Source: Thermodesulfobacteriota bacterium (GTDB lineage: Bacteria > Desulfobacterota > SM23-61). Taken from it: 6,235 bases of DNA. Under the pieces are notes generated by a model. It saw only the letters and a list, made by a program, of their open reading frames with translations, searched no databases and was not told the DNA's origin. Each line of letters begins with the position of its first letter. Positions within the stretch are counted from its first letter, which is position 1. Positions 1-5,767 of the stretch are shown one piece after another. Where the stretch lies: assembly GCA_030018715.1 (NCBI GenBank), contig JASEHN010000186.1:1-6235 (forward strand), in the 5' to 3' direction. Position numbers and translations under genes: made by a program.

Positions 1-70
1 TGCTTCCGGCGCGTTCCGCTCTAACCCCCGGCCCTCAACAAAGGCTTTAATACCCTTTTTTAAAATCGCT

Positions 71-96
71 AAACTGATACAGTTTTTGTTTTTTAG
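71..96 (+). promoter_or_regulatory. Palindrome plus T-tract upstream of the MFS gene
   Basis: Positions 71-85 read AAACTGATACAGTTT, a perfect 6-bp inverted repeat around ATA, followed by a T-rich run with one G. It could be a weak AT-stem terminator for a plus-strand gene lying to the left; the first bases are open in frame 1 up to a TAA at 22-24. It could equally be an operator for the transporter that follows. The sequence does not decide between these. Nothing else is recognisable in bases 1-104. Confidence 0.3.
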
Positions 97-149
97 TTCC
101 GGCGATGCCGAATTGCTTTTTCCGCGCGCTCAGTGATGAAAAGGAATCT

Positions 150-1337
150 GTGGAATCCTGGAAAAGAAACCTTTACTGCCTCTGGGCTACCGAATTTTTA
201 GCCGCTCTGGGAATGTCTTTGGTCCTTCCATTTCTGCCTTTTTTTATTCGCGAGCTCGGCGTCAGCGACCCGGGGGAAGTGAAGCGCTGGAGCGGCTTTG
301 TTTTTGCCGCCCCTTTTCTGGTGGCTACCTTTACCGGCCCTCTTTGGGGCTGGCTGGGTGACCGATACGGCCGGCGGGCCATGTTAATTCGGGCGCTGGT
401 CGGTTATGGCGGAACGTCTTTCCTAATGGCCTTTGCCAATACTGTTGAGCAGCTCCTTATTCTCCGCCTTATCCAGGGGGGAGTTTCCGGTTTTATTGCC
501 GCTACGCTGGCGATCGCAGCTACCACCACTCCCCGGGAAAAGATGGGTTATGCTATGGGGGTATTGCAAACTTCCCTGACTACAGGGGCTGTTATCGGGC
601 CATTCGTTGGGGGTCTTTTGGCTGACCAGATTGGATATCGCCATATCTTCTTCATTACCGCAGGCTTCGGATTCGCGGCAACTATTTTAGTCATCCTTTT
701 AGTTCAGGAAAACGAGCGGCCTCCCCAGGAAATGAAACCCTCAAGTTTTTTTTCCAATTTTAGTCTCGTTTTCACCTCTCCCGTCCTGATCATTATTTTT
801 GCCGTCGGCTTCATTGTCCAGACGTCGGTTATGTCGATTCAGCCCGTTCTTTCCCTGTTCGTAGAAATGCTTTGGCCGGAAGCGGATCATCTGGCCACAG
901 TGGCGGGTGGAATTTTTGCGATCACCGGATTCGCTAGCCTCATCTCGGCGCCTTACTGGGGAAAAAGGGGAGATCGAATGGGTTATAAAAAAATTCTGGC
1001 GATTACTCTGGTGGGCACCGGAATCACCTTCGTGCCCCAAGCTTTCGTCAGTCATGCCTACCAGTTATTACTTCTTCGCTTTGCCTACGGCCTCTTTGTG
1101 GGGGGGATTCTCCCGGCGCTCTACACTTTAACCTCGTTGAATGTTTCCGCAGAGCGGCGGGGAGGAATCCTCGGGATTACGCGCAGCGGTTTGCTCCTCG
1201 GCAATGTTGTCGGCCCGGTCTCTGGAGGGTTTTTGGCCGCCTCGATCGGCATCCGCCCTCTTTTTATTTTCATGTCCGCTTTGCTGTTCATCGTGTATTT
1301 TTGGGTTAGGCGGATCATCCAAGAACCACGGCATTAA
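150..1337 (+). CDS. MFS transporter, DHA1-type multidrug/H+ antiporter-like
   Basis: Inner-membrane major facilitator protein (PF07690) of about 395 residues, the usual length for a 12-helix DHA1 drug:H+ antiporter; the exporter role is inferred from family resemblance. Numbered from the GTG at 150, signature motif A (GWLGDRYGRR) lies at about 67-76 between helices 2 and 3. The RLIQGG segment of motif B is near 106. The antiporter motif C (GAVIGPFVGG) is at 146-155 in helix 5. The C-terminal half repeats the pattern, with GKRGDRMGYKK near 271-281 and GNVVGPVSGG near 351-360. The start is uncertain. The longer frame from ATG 105 has no ribosome binding site, whereas GTG 150 has AAGGA four bases upstream and gives an N-terminus (ESWKRNLYCLW) typical of MdtG/YfkF-like proteins. 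The gene is alone on its strand and ends 13 bp from the converging decayed gene. Substrate unknown. Confidence 0.9.
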   Translation: MESWKRNLYCLWATEFLAALGMSLVLPFLPFFIRELGVSDPGEVKRWSGFVFAAPFLVATFTGPLWGWLGDRYGRRAMLIRALVGYGGTSFLMAFANTVEQLLILRLIQGGVSGFIAATLAIAATTTPREKMGYAMGVLQTSLTTGAVIGPFVGGLLADQIGYRHIFFITAGFGFAATILVILLVQENERPPQEMKPSSFFSNFSLVFTSPVLIIIFAVGFIVQTSVMSIQPVLSLFVEMLWPEADHLATVAGGIFAITGFASLISAPYWGKRGDRMGYKKILAITLVGTGITFVPQAFVSHAYQLLLLRFAYGLFVGGILPALYTLTSLNVSAERRGGILGITRSGLLLGNVVGPVSGGFLAASIGIRPLFIFMSALLFIVYFWVRRIIQEPRH

Positions 1338-1350
1338 TGAAGCGTAAGGA

Positions 1351-1651
1351 CTATTTTTTCTTCTGCAAACCCTCTTCAAAAAGTTTGAGGTATTTTGACC
1401 GAAGGGCGGAATCATCGAGATTCAATGCCCCCAGATGTATTTTCCCTTCCAGAAAAAATCCATTTCTCCATGATAAGGGTCTTTCAAGGTGAAACGGCCT
1501 TCGTCGAGCTTAATCTGGGAATTGCCGGTGCGTTGTAAATAGGCTTGAAGCATATTCCGGCAGTGTGCTAAGTGAACTGCTTGTCAATATAATAATTTTC
1601 ACATGCTGACTGCCTCGTCTTGGCCTTTTTAACCCACTCTTTAAAATTCAA
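1351..1651 (-). pseudogene. Frameshifted ~100-aa gene, function not recognised
   Basis: No single frame is long, but three minus-strand frames join into one protein-like sequence. It starts at TTG 1651 (AAGGGA six bases upstream) with NFKEWVKKAKTRQ and runs to DKQF near 1571-1577. It continues in a second frame with HLAHCRNMLQAYLQRTGN and LDEGRFTLKDPYHGEMDFF to about 1455. It ends in a third frame with LEGKIHLGALNLDD and KYLKLFEEGLQKKK at TAG 1351. Each joint needs one extra base, one near 1571-1583 and one at the six-base A run 1453-1458 (T6 on the coding strand). With two bases restored the length is exactly 101 codons. The helical N-terminal half with its HLA-x-C...LQAYL...TG spacing faintly recalls HEPN-domain proteins, but no RX4-6H motif is seen. 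It could be a decaying gene, homopolymer sequencing error or, less likely, programmed frameshifting. It lies next to a toxin-antitoxin operon in a low-density region. Confidence 0.55.
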
Positions 1652-1785
1652 CAAGAATCCCTTTAAATCTGTTTTGTCTCTTTTATTAAAAAGGGAAAGA
1701 CCGAAGACAAAAGAGGAAAACAAGAGAAGCCCTTCGGGGCGATCAGGCAGTGGAGCTCTGCAAAGGATATTTCATTCTGGAGGAT

Positions 1786-2046
1786 TCAACTTCCCAAAAC
1801 CTCTGTGTGTGTTCCGACGGCTGTAATGATGATACTTGATTCACCGCGAATATAGGTTGCTCTATAATTCATGGTGATGCTGAAGGCCCACTGGTTTGTA
1901 CCCGCCAGTTTTTCATTTCTCAAACCGGGATAGGAAGGATTCTTAATGAGTTTTTCAATTTGCTCCCAGAATTTAATCCTGATCTCCTTCGGAAGACCGT
2001 TCAGTTTCTTGACCACTGTGTCTGGGAGCACAATCTTAGTCGCCAA
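1786..2046 (-). CDS. RelE/ParE-superfamily type II toxin
   Basis: An 86-residue basic protein with the RelE/ParE toxin layout. A helical N-terminal half (VVKKLNGLPKEIRIKFWEQI, 11-30) is followed by the loop NPSYPGLRNEKLAG (36-49), then W53 and a beta-strand core with NYRATY (60-65) and VGTHTEV (77-83). Family members usually cleave mRNA on the ribosome or, for ParE, inhibit gyrase. R43, K46, R62 and H80 sit where conserved basic residues occur in RelE-like proteins, but the target cannot be read from sequence. The start is TTG: it overlaps the antitoxin stop by 11 bp and no ATG lies in frame nearby. The nearest GAGG is about 12 bases upstream, so translation is probably coupled to the antitoxin. 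Downstream lies only a short GCCC-UUCG-GGGC hairpin at 1729-1740 without a good T-tract. Confidence 0.85.
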   Translation of the reverse strand: MATKIVLPDTVVKKLNGLPKEIRIKFWEQIEKLIKNPSYPGLRNEKLAGTNQWAFSITMNYRATYIRGESSIIITAVGTHTEVLGS

Positions 2047-2311
2047 ACTGTTTTTTCGCCTCTTTCGTCGATTTGAAAACCCTGACTTTTCCTTTCTCGA
2101 TGTCCTTCACGGATTGAGCGATCTGCTCCTGCCATTCTTTGCTCCAGAACCATGCCTGACCTCTCGGAACTTCCAATACAGGTCGGATCACAATCTCTCC
2201 CTCCTGGACATCCACCTCCACCCGCTCCCCTACCTTTAATGGAATCTTATCCCTGACATCCTCCGGAATGGTGACCTGGTACTTTTCCCTCACTTTTACG
2301 GTCGTTGGCAT
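2036..2311 (-). CDS. AbrB/MazE-type antitoxin
   Basis: A 91-residue protein. Residues 4-45 form an AbrB/SpoVT swapped-hairpin DNA-binding domain (PF04014), with the core pattern YQVTIPEDVRDKIPLKVGER and the strand EGEIVIRP. The C-terminal half (51-91: GQAWFWSKEWQEQI, then GKVRVFKSTKEAKKQF) resembles the tail of AbrB antitoxins that pair with RelE-like toxins and is the probable toxin-neutralising segment. It is first in a two-gene operon, with the toxin overlapping by 11 bp. The ATG at 2311 has GAGGAG about nine bases upstream. By family precedent the antitoxin, with its toxin, should repress its own promoter; a phased repeat between the -10 box and the start codon is a candidate operator. 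This is the usual antitoxin-first order. Confidence 0.88.
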   Translation of the reverse strand: MPTTVKVREKYQVTIPEDVRDKIPLKVGERVEVDVQEGEIVIRPVLEVPRGQAWFWSKEWQEQIAQSVKDIEKGKVRVFKSTKEAKKQFGD

Positions 2312-2328
2312 AATTTATCACTCCTCTT

Positions 2329-2353
2329 GTATTACTGTATTACTTTCATTACT
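2329..2353 (-). promoter_or_regulatory. Phased ATTACT repeats, candidate antitoxin operator
   Basis: On the plus strand ATTACT occurs at 2331-2336, 2339-2344 and 2348-2353; the first two copies lie in a tandem GTATTACT. The repeats fill the space between the -10 box and the antitoxin's ribosome binding site, where bound antitoxin would block transcription. The operator role is inferred from position. Confidence 0.4.
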
Positions 2354-2382
2354 ATCTTACAAAATCGGCTCTTCCTTGTCAA
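2354..2382 (-). promoter_or_regulatory. Sigma70-type promoter of the toxin-antitoxin operon
   Basis: Read on the minus strand, a perfect TTGACA -35 box (2382-2377) is followed by a 17-base spacer and TAAGAT as -10 (2359-2354, 4 of 6 matches including the key first two and last). AT-rich sequence directly upstream could act as an UP element. The predicted start site is near 2347, inside the ATTACT repeat array. Confidence 0.75.
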
Positions 2383-2425
2383 GAATTATATTATTTCCTC
2401 TATCGTAGTGCTCTAATATCTATCG

Positions 2426-2578
2426 CCTAAATTGAGCGATTCTTTTGAAAGGAACCTGTAGCGGTCCCGTTTTTCCGGGACGTGACGAAGTCCCACGTCG
2501 GGTGAGAGCCCCAATCCCAGAAATCTCGCAACCTAAAGGTTGCGACTACATCTAAAGGTAAAAATCGCTCAATTTAGG
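2426..2578. mobile_element. 153-bp MITE-like element with 16-bp inverted ends
   Basis: CCTAAATTGAGCGATT at 2426-2441 is repeated exactly in inverse at 2563-2578. Inside are further hairpins: GTCCCG/CGGGAC (2464-2469 with 2476-2481), GACGTG/CACGTC (2479-2484 with 2494-2499) and TCGCAACC/GGTTGCGA (2526-2533 with 2538-2545). The sub-ends TGTAGCG...GCGACTACA are the sort of TGTAG/CTACA-bounded palindrome often dispersed in such genomes. It has no coding capacity, and no convincing target duplication is visible at the edges. It starts six bases beyond the reductase stop and may shape that transcript's 3' end. It could instead be a purely structural repeat, not a transposable unit. Confidence 0.6.
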
Positions 2579-2584
2579 TCTTAA

Positions 2585-3781
2585 TTAGGCAATAAACTCC
2601 GTTGGCACATCGCGCAGACGTGCTACATCCCGGATCTTGCGCGGCACATCAAACCCAATAGAACATTTCACCGGACATGAATCGCAATCCTCGCAGATAC
2701 GACGAGGGAGACCCAGCGAGACAACAAGCTCTTGGGCGAATGCGGGTTTTCGATAGCCATATGTGTACATGTAGGCTCGCATCAAATCAGGAATCGGAAG
2801 CTTCGTGATACATTGCTTCATACACTGACCACAACCTTGGCAATATAAACCGGGAAGGGAGGCTTGTTTTTGTAAGTACTCCTTTTCTGAATCGGTTAGC
2901 GCAAGGTCTTCCATGACCGCCAGGTCAATCTTCATCTCTTCAAAGGTGTTAAACCCGGGAACAGTCGTAGTAACATTGGGGTCCTTAAGGACCCATTTCA
3001 GGGCAGCACTGGGATTTATGGGCTTTAATGGATCTTGAAAAGTAACTCCTGCCATAACTTTCATGGCGATAACCCCCAGACCAGCTTGGGCTGCTTTGGC
3101 AATGGCTTCCCTTACCTCGAGATAATGTCTCTGTTTGAAATTGTAGGATGTCAGAACAACCTCGTAAAATTTAGAATCGACCGCGGCCCGAATTACCTCT
3201 GGTTCATTTCGGTGGGTGGAAATACCTACAAATCGAGTCTTCCCGTCTTTTTTTGCCTTTTCCATAGCCTTTAATATTGGTTCAAAGAGCGCTGATTCTC
3301 TTCGCGCTACCTGATGATGATAGAGAATGTCCAGATAATCCAGCCCCAAATGTTTGAGGCTTGCGTCCAGCCTTTTTAAAAAGGCTTCTTCCGTTGCCTC
3401 TTCTGTATAAAGAAATGTCATCCTATTATAGGGGGACCAGACTTTGGTGCCAATGATATACGAATCCCGTGGGCGACCCTTGATCACTTCTCCGATCAAC
3501 TCCTCATTTTGGCCTCTTTGATAGCCATGGGCAGTGTCTAAATGAATAATACCGGCATCCAGCGCTGCCCTAACAAGATTTGGATTTCCAGCACTAACCA
3601 TTCCCATGCTGACAACTGGAACTTTTATCCCTGTCTTTCCCAGGGTACGATAGATCCACTTTTTGCTACCCTGAGCCCTTACTTCTTGCTTATTTTCAAC
3701 AGCAGCAAGAAAAAAGAATCCGCCCATTCCAGCCATCGTTGCCTTCATGAAATTTCTTCTATCAATCAAATTATCAGACAT
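2585..3781 (-). CDS. Tat-exported aldo/keto reductase with two C-terminal [4Fe-4S]-type motifs
   Basis: A 398-residue protein. The N-terminus has a twin-arginine signal (DRRNFMK, residues 7-13) followed by a hydrophobic stretch, so export of the folded protein is predicted. Residues about 44-295 are an aldo/keto reductase barrel (PF00248) with the catalytic tetrad apparently intact: D82 (HLDTA), Y87, K113 (GTKV) and H155 (YHH). The C-terminus has two CxxCxxCxxxC motifs, at C314/317/320/324 and C363/366/369/373, as in the ferredoxin-like COG1453 group. Such proteins reduce or oxidise carbonyls, and the clusters suggest electron transfer with a partner. The start is ATG 3781, with AAGGAGGG just upstream. 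A longer frame reaching 3829 runs into a tandem repeat and is rejected. It lies 97 bp after dctP on the same strand with no visible terminator between, so co-transcription is likely. Substrate and electron partner unknown. Confidence 0.88.
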   Translation of the reverse strand: MSDNLIDRRNFMKATMAGMGGFFFLAAVENKQEVRAQGSKKWIYRTLGKTGIKVPVVSMGMVSAGNPNLVRAALDAGIIHLDTAHGYQRGQNEELIGEVIKGRPRDSYIIGTKVWSPYNRMTFLYTEEATEEAFLKRLDASLKHLGLDYLDILYHHQVARRESALFEPILKAMEKAKKDGKTRFVGISTHRNEPEVIRAAVDSKFYEVVLTSYNFKQRHYLEVREAIAKAAQAGLGVIAMKVMAGVTFQDPLKPINPSAALKWVLKDPNVTTTVPGFNTFEEMKIDLAVMEDLALTDSEKEYLQKQASLPGLYCQGCGQCMKQCITKLPIPDLMRAYMYTYGYRKPAFAQELVVSLGLPRRICEDCDSCPVKCSIGFDVPRKIRDVARLRDVPTEFIA

Positions 3782-3802
3782 AGCTCCCTCCTTTCCCATA
3801 GA

Positions 3803-3833
3803 ACGCAAAGCGCAGAGAGCATAGCGCAAAGCG
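3803..3833. repeat. Degenerate 7-bp tandem repeat
   Basis: Plus-strand units ACGCAAA, GCGCAGA, GAGCATA, GCGCAAA, then GCG, follow one another without gaps. They sit just upstream of the reductase's ribosome binding site and explain the spurious MRYALCALRS extension of its reading frame. Confidence 0.6.
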
Positions 3834-3847
3834 AATCAATTACTCAC

Positions 3848-3869
3848 TATTCCAGTATTCCCATATTCC
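3848..3869. repeat. 8-bp-phased TATTCC repeat
   Basis: TATTCC recurs at 3848, 3856 and 3864, exactly eight bases apart, between the dctP stop and the heptamer array. Two different short-period arrays thus fill most of the 97-bp dctP-reductase spacer. Confidence 0.5.
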
Positions 3870-3878
3870 ATGTAGGGC

Positions 3879-4946
3879 TTATTTCAGTTTAACTTCGGCG
3901 TCCACTTGTTGAAGTTTCATGTAGGGAACATAAATCTTCATGAACTCTTTTTGCGATTTCCACACCTTCTGAAACATCGGGTCCTTCACGGCATCATATT
4001 GGGCGACAAACTTATCCAGGATTTCCTGTTGCATCTCCTTTGGATACTTCACCACCGTAACTTTGCCCTGATCCTTCAGAAGATTAATGGCCTTGACATC
4101 ATCTAAGAGCCAGTTGGTTAGGGATCTTGTCATGGCCGTATCACAAGCTCCCTTGACAATCTCTTTGAGGTCAGAGGGCAGAACGTCCCATTTTCCATTG
4201 TTTATAAGAAGCTCAAAGAACCCAGCAATTTGCTGAAGCCCTGGAAAGTAACAGTATTGGCGGAATTTGTGGAAACCAATTAACATGTCTGTCCAAGGAG
4301 TCAAACTCTCTGCTGAATCAAGCGTTCCCCTCTCGAAGAAGAAAATGACATCAGTCCCTAATGGGAGCATTACCATAGACGCACCTGCCTCGGATAGGAT
4401 TTTTCCCCAGGTCGGAACAGTAGGTCTGTACCTTTGCCCTTTGAAGTCGCTTAGGTTTTCGATTTTCTTATTGCCCCAACCGCCAACCTTTGCCCAGAAT
4501 AAACCCGCAGGAAATACTTTGAGGGCGTTCCCATAGGTCTCCTGCAAAAGTTCTCTGCCTCCATACGCATGCATCCACGTGAAATAACCCATTAAGTCAA
4601 AAAAGGCGGGGGATCCGGCAAAAAGCATGGCCGCCGGATATTTTGGAATCATAAAACCTGGTGATGTATAGCCAGCGTCCCCAATGGCCTTTTGAACGGT
4701 ACTAAAGATATCAACAGGGGGTTCAGCTCCAATGGGACCGATGAGCTCGATCTTCATCCGGCCGCCGCTCATCTTAAAGACATCATCTGCCCAGATTTGC
4801 GCAGTTTTATGATGCCACAATCCTTCAAGGAAGGGTGTGTACACCTTCCATGTTACGACCGGTTCGGCTGCAAAGGTTGATGTGGCAGGCATTGCGCATG
4901 CGATAAAAGCCAGAACCATGAATCCAATGAATAAAGTTCTTTTCAT
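3879..4946 (-). CDS. dctP: TRAP transporter solute-binding receptor, DctP family
   Basis: A 355-residue periplasmic receptor (PF03480), typical in length. Residues 1-26 form a Sec signal with likely cleavage TFA|AEP; FIAC (14-17) is a poor lipobox, so a soluble protein is favoured. The fold signature is clear: W48/H-rich opening, GGWGNKKIENLSDFKGQRYR (155-174) with the conserved ligand-arginine region, PLGTDV (195-200), then GTLDSAESLTPWTD (207-220) and YFPG (233-236). This matches the TakP-like subgroup, whose studied member binds 2-oxo acids. However, the usual acidic-Trp pair after 'DA' reads E213-S214 here, so ligand preference may differ. The start is ATG 4946, with AAGGAGGG five bases upstream; a frame open to 4994 lacks such a site. 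No DctQ or DctM lies in this window, so the membrane partners are elsewhere. It is followed by the Tat aldo/keto reductase, probably in one transcript. Confidence 0.9.
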   Translation of the reverse strand: MKRTLFIGFMVLAFIACAMPATSTFAAEPVVTWKVYTPFLEGLWHHKTAQIWADDVFKMSGGRMKIELIGPIGAEPPVDIFSTVQKAIGDAGYTSPGFMIPKYPAAMLFAGSPAFFDLMGYFTWMHAYGGRELLQETYGNALKVFPAGLFWAKVGGWGNKKIENLSDFKGQRYRPTVPTWGKILSEAGASMVMLPLGTDVIFFFERGTLDSAESLTPWTDMLIGFHKFRQYCYFPGLQQIAGFFELLINNGKWDVLPSDLKEIVKGACDTAMTRSLTNWLLDDVKAINLLKDQGKVTVVKYPKEMQQEILDKFVAQYDAVKDPMFQKVWKSQKEFMKIYVPYMKLQQVDAEVKLK

Positions 4947-5003
4947 CTTTCCCTCCTTTCTAAATAATGTTTCGTGGCCGCTTGGGCCATCCACAAATTA
5001 ATA

Positions 5004-5049
5004 AAATCCCCCCTTGCCCCCCTTTGATAAAGGGGGGTTGGGGGGATTT
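5004..5049. repeat. C6/G6 intergenic hairpin repeat
   Basis: AAATCCCCCC-TTG-CCCCCCTTT pairs with AAAGGGGGG-TT-GGGGGGATTT around a GAT loop. Only the central TTG/TT mismatches. It is a member of the dispersed AAATCCCCC...GGGGGATTT palindromic repeats common in bacterial intergenic DNA. It sits upstream of dctP on the minus strand and could impede readthrough from the GYD gene. Confidence 0.75.
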
Positions 5050-5119
5050 AAAAGCTATTTTCTAACTATTTCAGCCCATGTCTTTTAACCAGAAAATAAG
5101 GGAGTCGCCCAGGGTTTAT

Positions 5120-5145
5120 AAAAAACAGCTTCTCACGCCAAGCCG
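5120..5145 (-). terminator. Probable intrinsic terminator after the GYD gene
   Basis: Reading the minus strand, CGGCTT (5145-5140) pairs with AAGCTG (5131-5126) with one G-U, an 8-base loop, and six Ts (5125-5120). The stem overlaps the last codons of the GYD gene. The short stem limits confidence. Confidence 0.4.
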
Positions 5146-5426
5146 GCAATGATCTTGCGAAATTCATCTTCGGTGAAGGCCCGCATAGTCTCGGTCCGGA
5201 TGTTGCCCAACGAACCAATGGCCAAAGCGAGCTTGGCTGCCGTTTCATCGTCCGGGCCTTCAGAGATGACAATCGCGTCGTATTGCCCCATGACTAAGTA
5301 AAACTGCTTCAGTTCCCCGCCAAAAGCTTTAAAGGCCTTTTTAGCCGCCTCAACTCGATTTGGCCCCTCCTTGACGGTTTCCATCCCTTTTTGCGTATAG
5401 CGCAATAATGAAATATAAGTGGGCAT
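5133..5426 (-). CDS. GYD-domain protein
   Basis: A 97-residue single-domain protein of the GYD family (PF08734), full length for the group. The N-terminal strand PTYISLLRYTQKG is followed by a helix (18-36) and the name-giving segment as GQYDAIV (47-53). A helical region and a final strand-helix (IRTETMRAFTEDEF) complete an alpha/beta fold like dimeric ferredoxin-like small proteins. No biochemical function is established for this family that I can name; proteins of this kind often neighbour catabolic genes. The start is ATG 5426, with a full AGGAGGT six bases upstream, so translation should be strong. A TATAAA at 5473-5478 (minus) may be a -10 box, but no good -35 accompanies it. It precedes dctP on the same strand by 186 bp, with a terminator and a strong hairpin between, so it is probably a separate transcript. 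Confidence 0.88.
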   Translation of the reverse strand: MPTYISLLRYTQKGMETVKEGPNRVEAAKKAFKAFGGELKQFYLVMGQYDAIVISEGPDDETAAKLALAIGSLGNIRTETMRAFTEDEFRKIIAGLA

Positions 5427-5502
5427 ATCTTTACCTCCTCTCTATTCTTTTGGGCGCTCCCTAAAAATGGTCTTTATAAATTGGGTAGACTAAAAAAATA
5501 CC

Positions 5503-5644
5503 CCGTAGGGCAACCCTTCATGGGTTGCCGCACTTTCGGCAAGGGATAAACCTTTGCCCTGCATGGAAATCGCCCTGGAGGGAATCTCTTTCTGGATTCC
5601 CTAAACGGGCAGCCACCACGCGAAACGCGTGGCTGCCCCTACGG
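5503..5644. repeat. Composite palindromic element (four hairpins)
   Basis: The ends CCGTAGGGCA (5503-5512) and TGCCCCTACGG (5634-5644) are near-perfect inverse copies. Inside are four hairpins: GGCAACCC/GGGTTGCC (5509-5516, 5522-5529), GGCAAGGG/CCTTTGCC (5538-5545, 5551-5558), AGGGAATC/GATTCCCT (5579-5586, 5595-5602), and GGGCAGCCAC...GTGGCTGCCC around GCGAAACGC (5607-5638). It is non-coding. The GTAGGG...CCCTAC ends are typical of dispersed palindromic repeats. It lies about 75 bases upstream of the GYD start. Confidence 0.65.
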
Positions 5645-5673
5645 AATATGGTGATTGGTTAATTCTGTCTTTT

Positions 5674-5706
5674 CCCCCGGCCTTGGCGGGGGGTGATTTG
5701 GGGAAT
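5674..5706. repeat. Partial GC-rich palindromic repeat
   Basis: CCCCCGGCC-TTGG-CGGGGGG followed by TGATTTGGGGAA looks like a degraded copy of the C-run/G-run repeat seen at 5004-5049. Pairing is imperfect. Confidence 0.35.
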
Positions 5707-5716
5707 ACTTAGTTGA

Positions 5717-5767
5717 AATGTAAAAGCCTCCAAAAAGGTATCATCACCTTCCTGGAGGCTTCACATT
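5717..5767 (-). terminator. Long hairpin with T-run, minus-strand terminator
   Basis: Two arms of 22-23 bases (5717-5739 and 5746-5767) pair through AGCCTCC/GGAGGCT and AAGGT/ACCTT, with small internal mismatches, around a 6-base loop. On the minus strand the stem ends GGAGGCTTTTACATTT, as expected for an intrinsic terminator; on the plus strand the following T-run is poor. No ordinary minus-strand gene precedes it, which implies a short or non-coding transcript from the right. Confidence 0.5.

Noticed and set aside
1..100. Minus-strand open frame ending GIKAFVEGRGLERNAPEA and running off the left edge
   Set aside because: It looks mildly protein-like, but there is no ATG, GTG or TTG start in frame and no ribosome binding site at a usable position.
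1510..1602. GTG-started minus-strand frame reading VKIIILTSSSLSTLPEY, resembling a formyltransferase N-terminus
   Set aside because: It ends at a TAA after 30 codons, and the sequence after it in this frame is Arg-rich and unnatural. The overlapping frames of the decayed gene at 1351-1651 explain the region better.
1670..1722. AT-rich imperfect inverted repeat TGTTTTGTCTCTTTT / AAAAGAGGAAAACA
   Set aside because: Low-complexity arms with a bulge; expected by chance in such AT-rich sequence.
1729..1740. GCCC-TTCG-GGGC hairpin as terminator of the toxin-antitoxin operon
   Set aside because: The stem is only 4 bp and the following minus-strand sequence is pyrimidine-rich but broken (TTCTCTTGTTTTCC), so it is too weak to call.
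1620..1826. Plus-strand 68-residue frame opposite the toxin 3' end
   Set aside because: TTG start without a ribosome binding site, and it overlaps the toxin and decayed gene on the other strand.
3782..3829. 16-residue N-terminal extension of the aldo/keto reductase
   Set aside because: It is encoded by the heptamer repeat and contains the ribosome binding site for the ATG at 3781, which directly precedes the Tat signal.
4947..4994. 16-residue N-terminal extension of DctP
   Set aside because: The ribosome binding site AAGGAGGG for ATG 4946 lies inside it, and the extension would bury the signal peptide.
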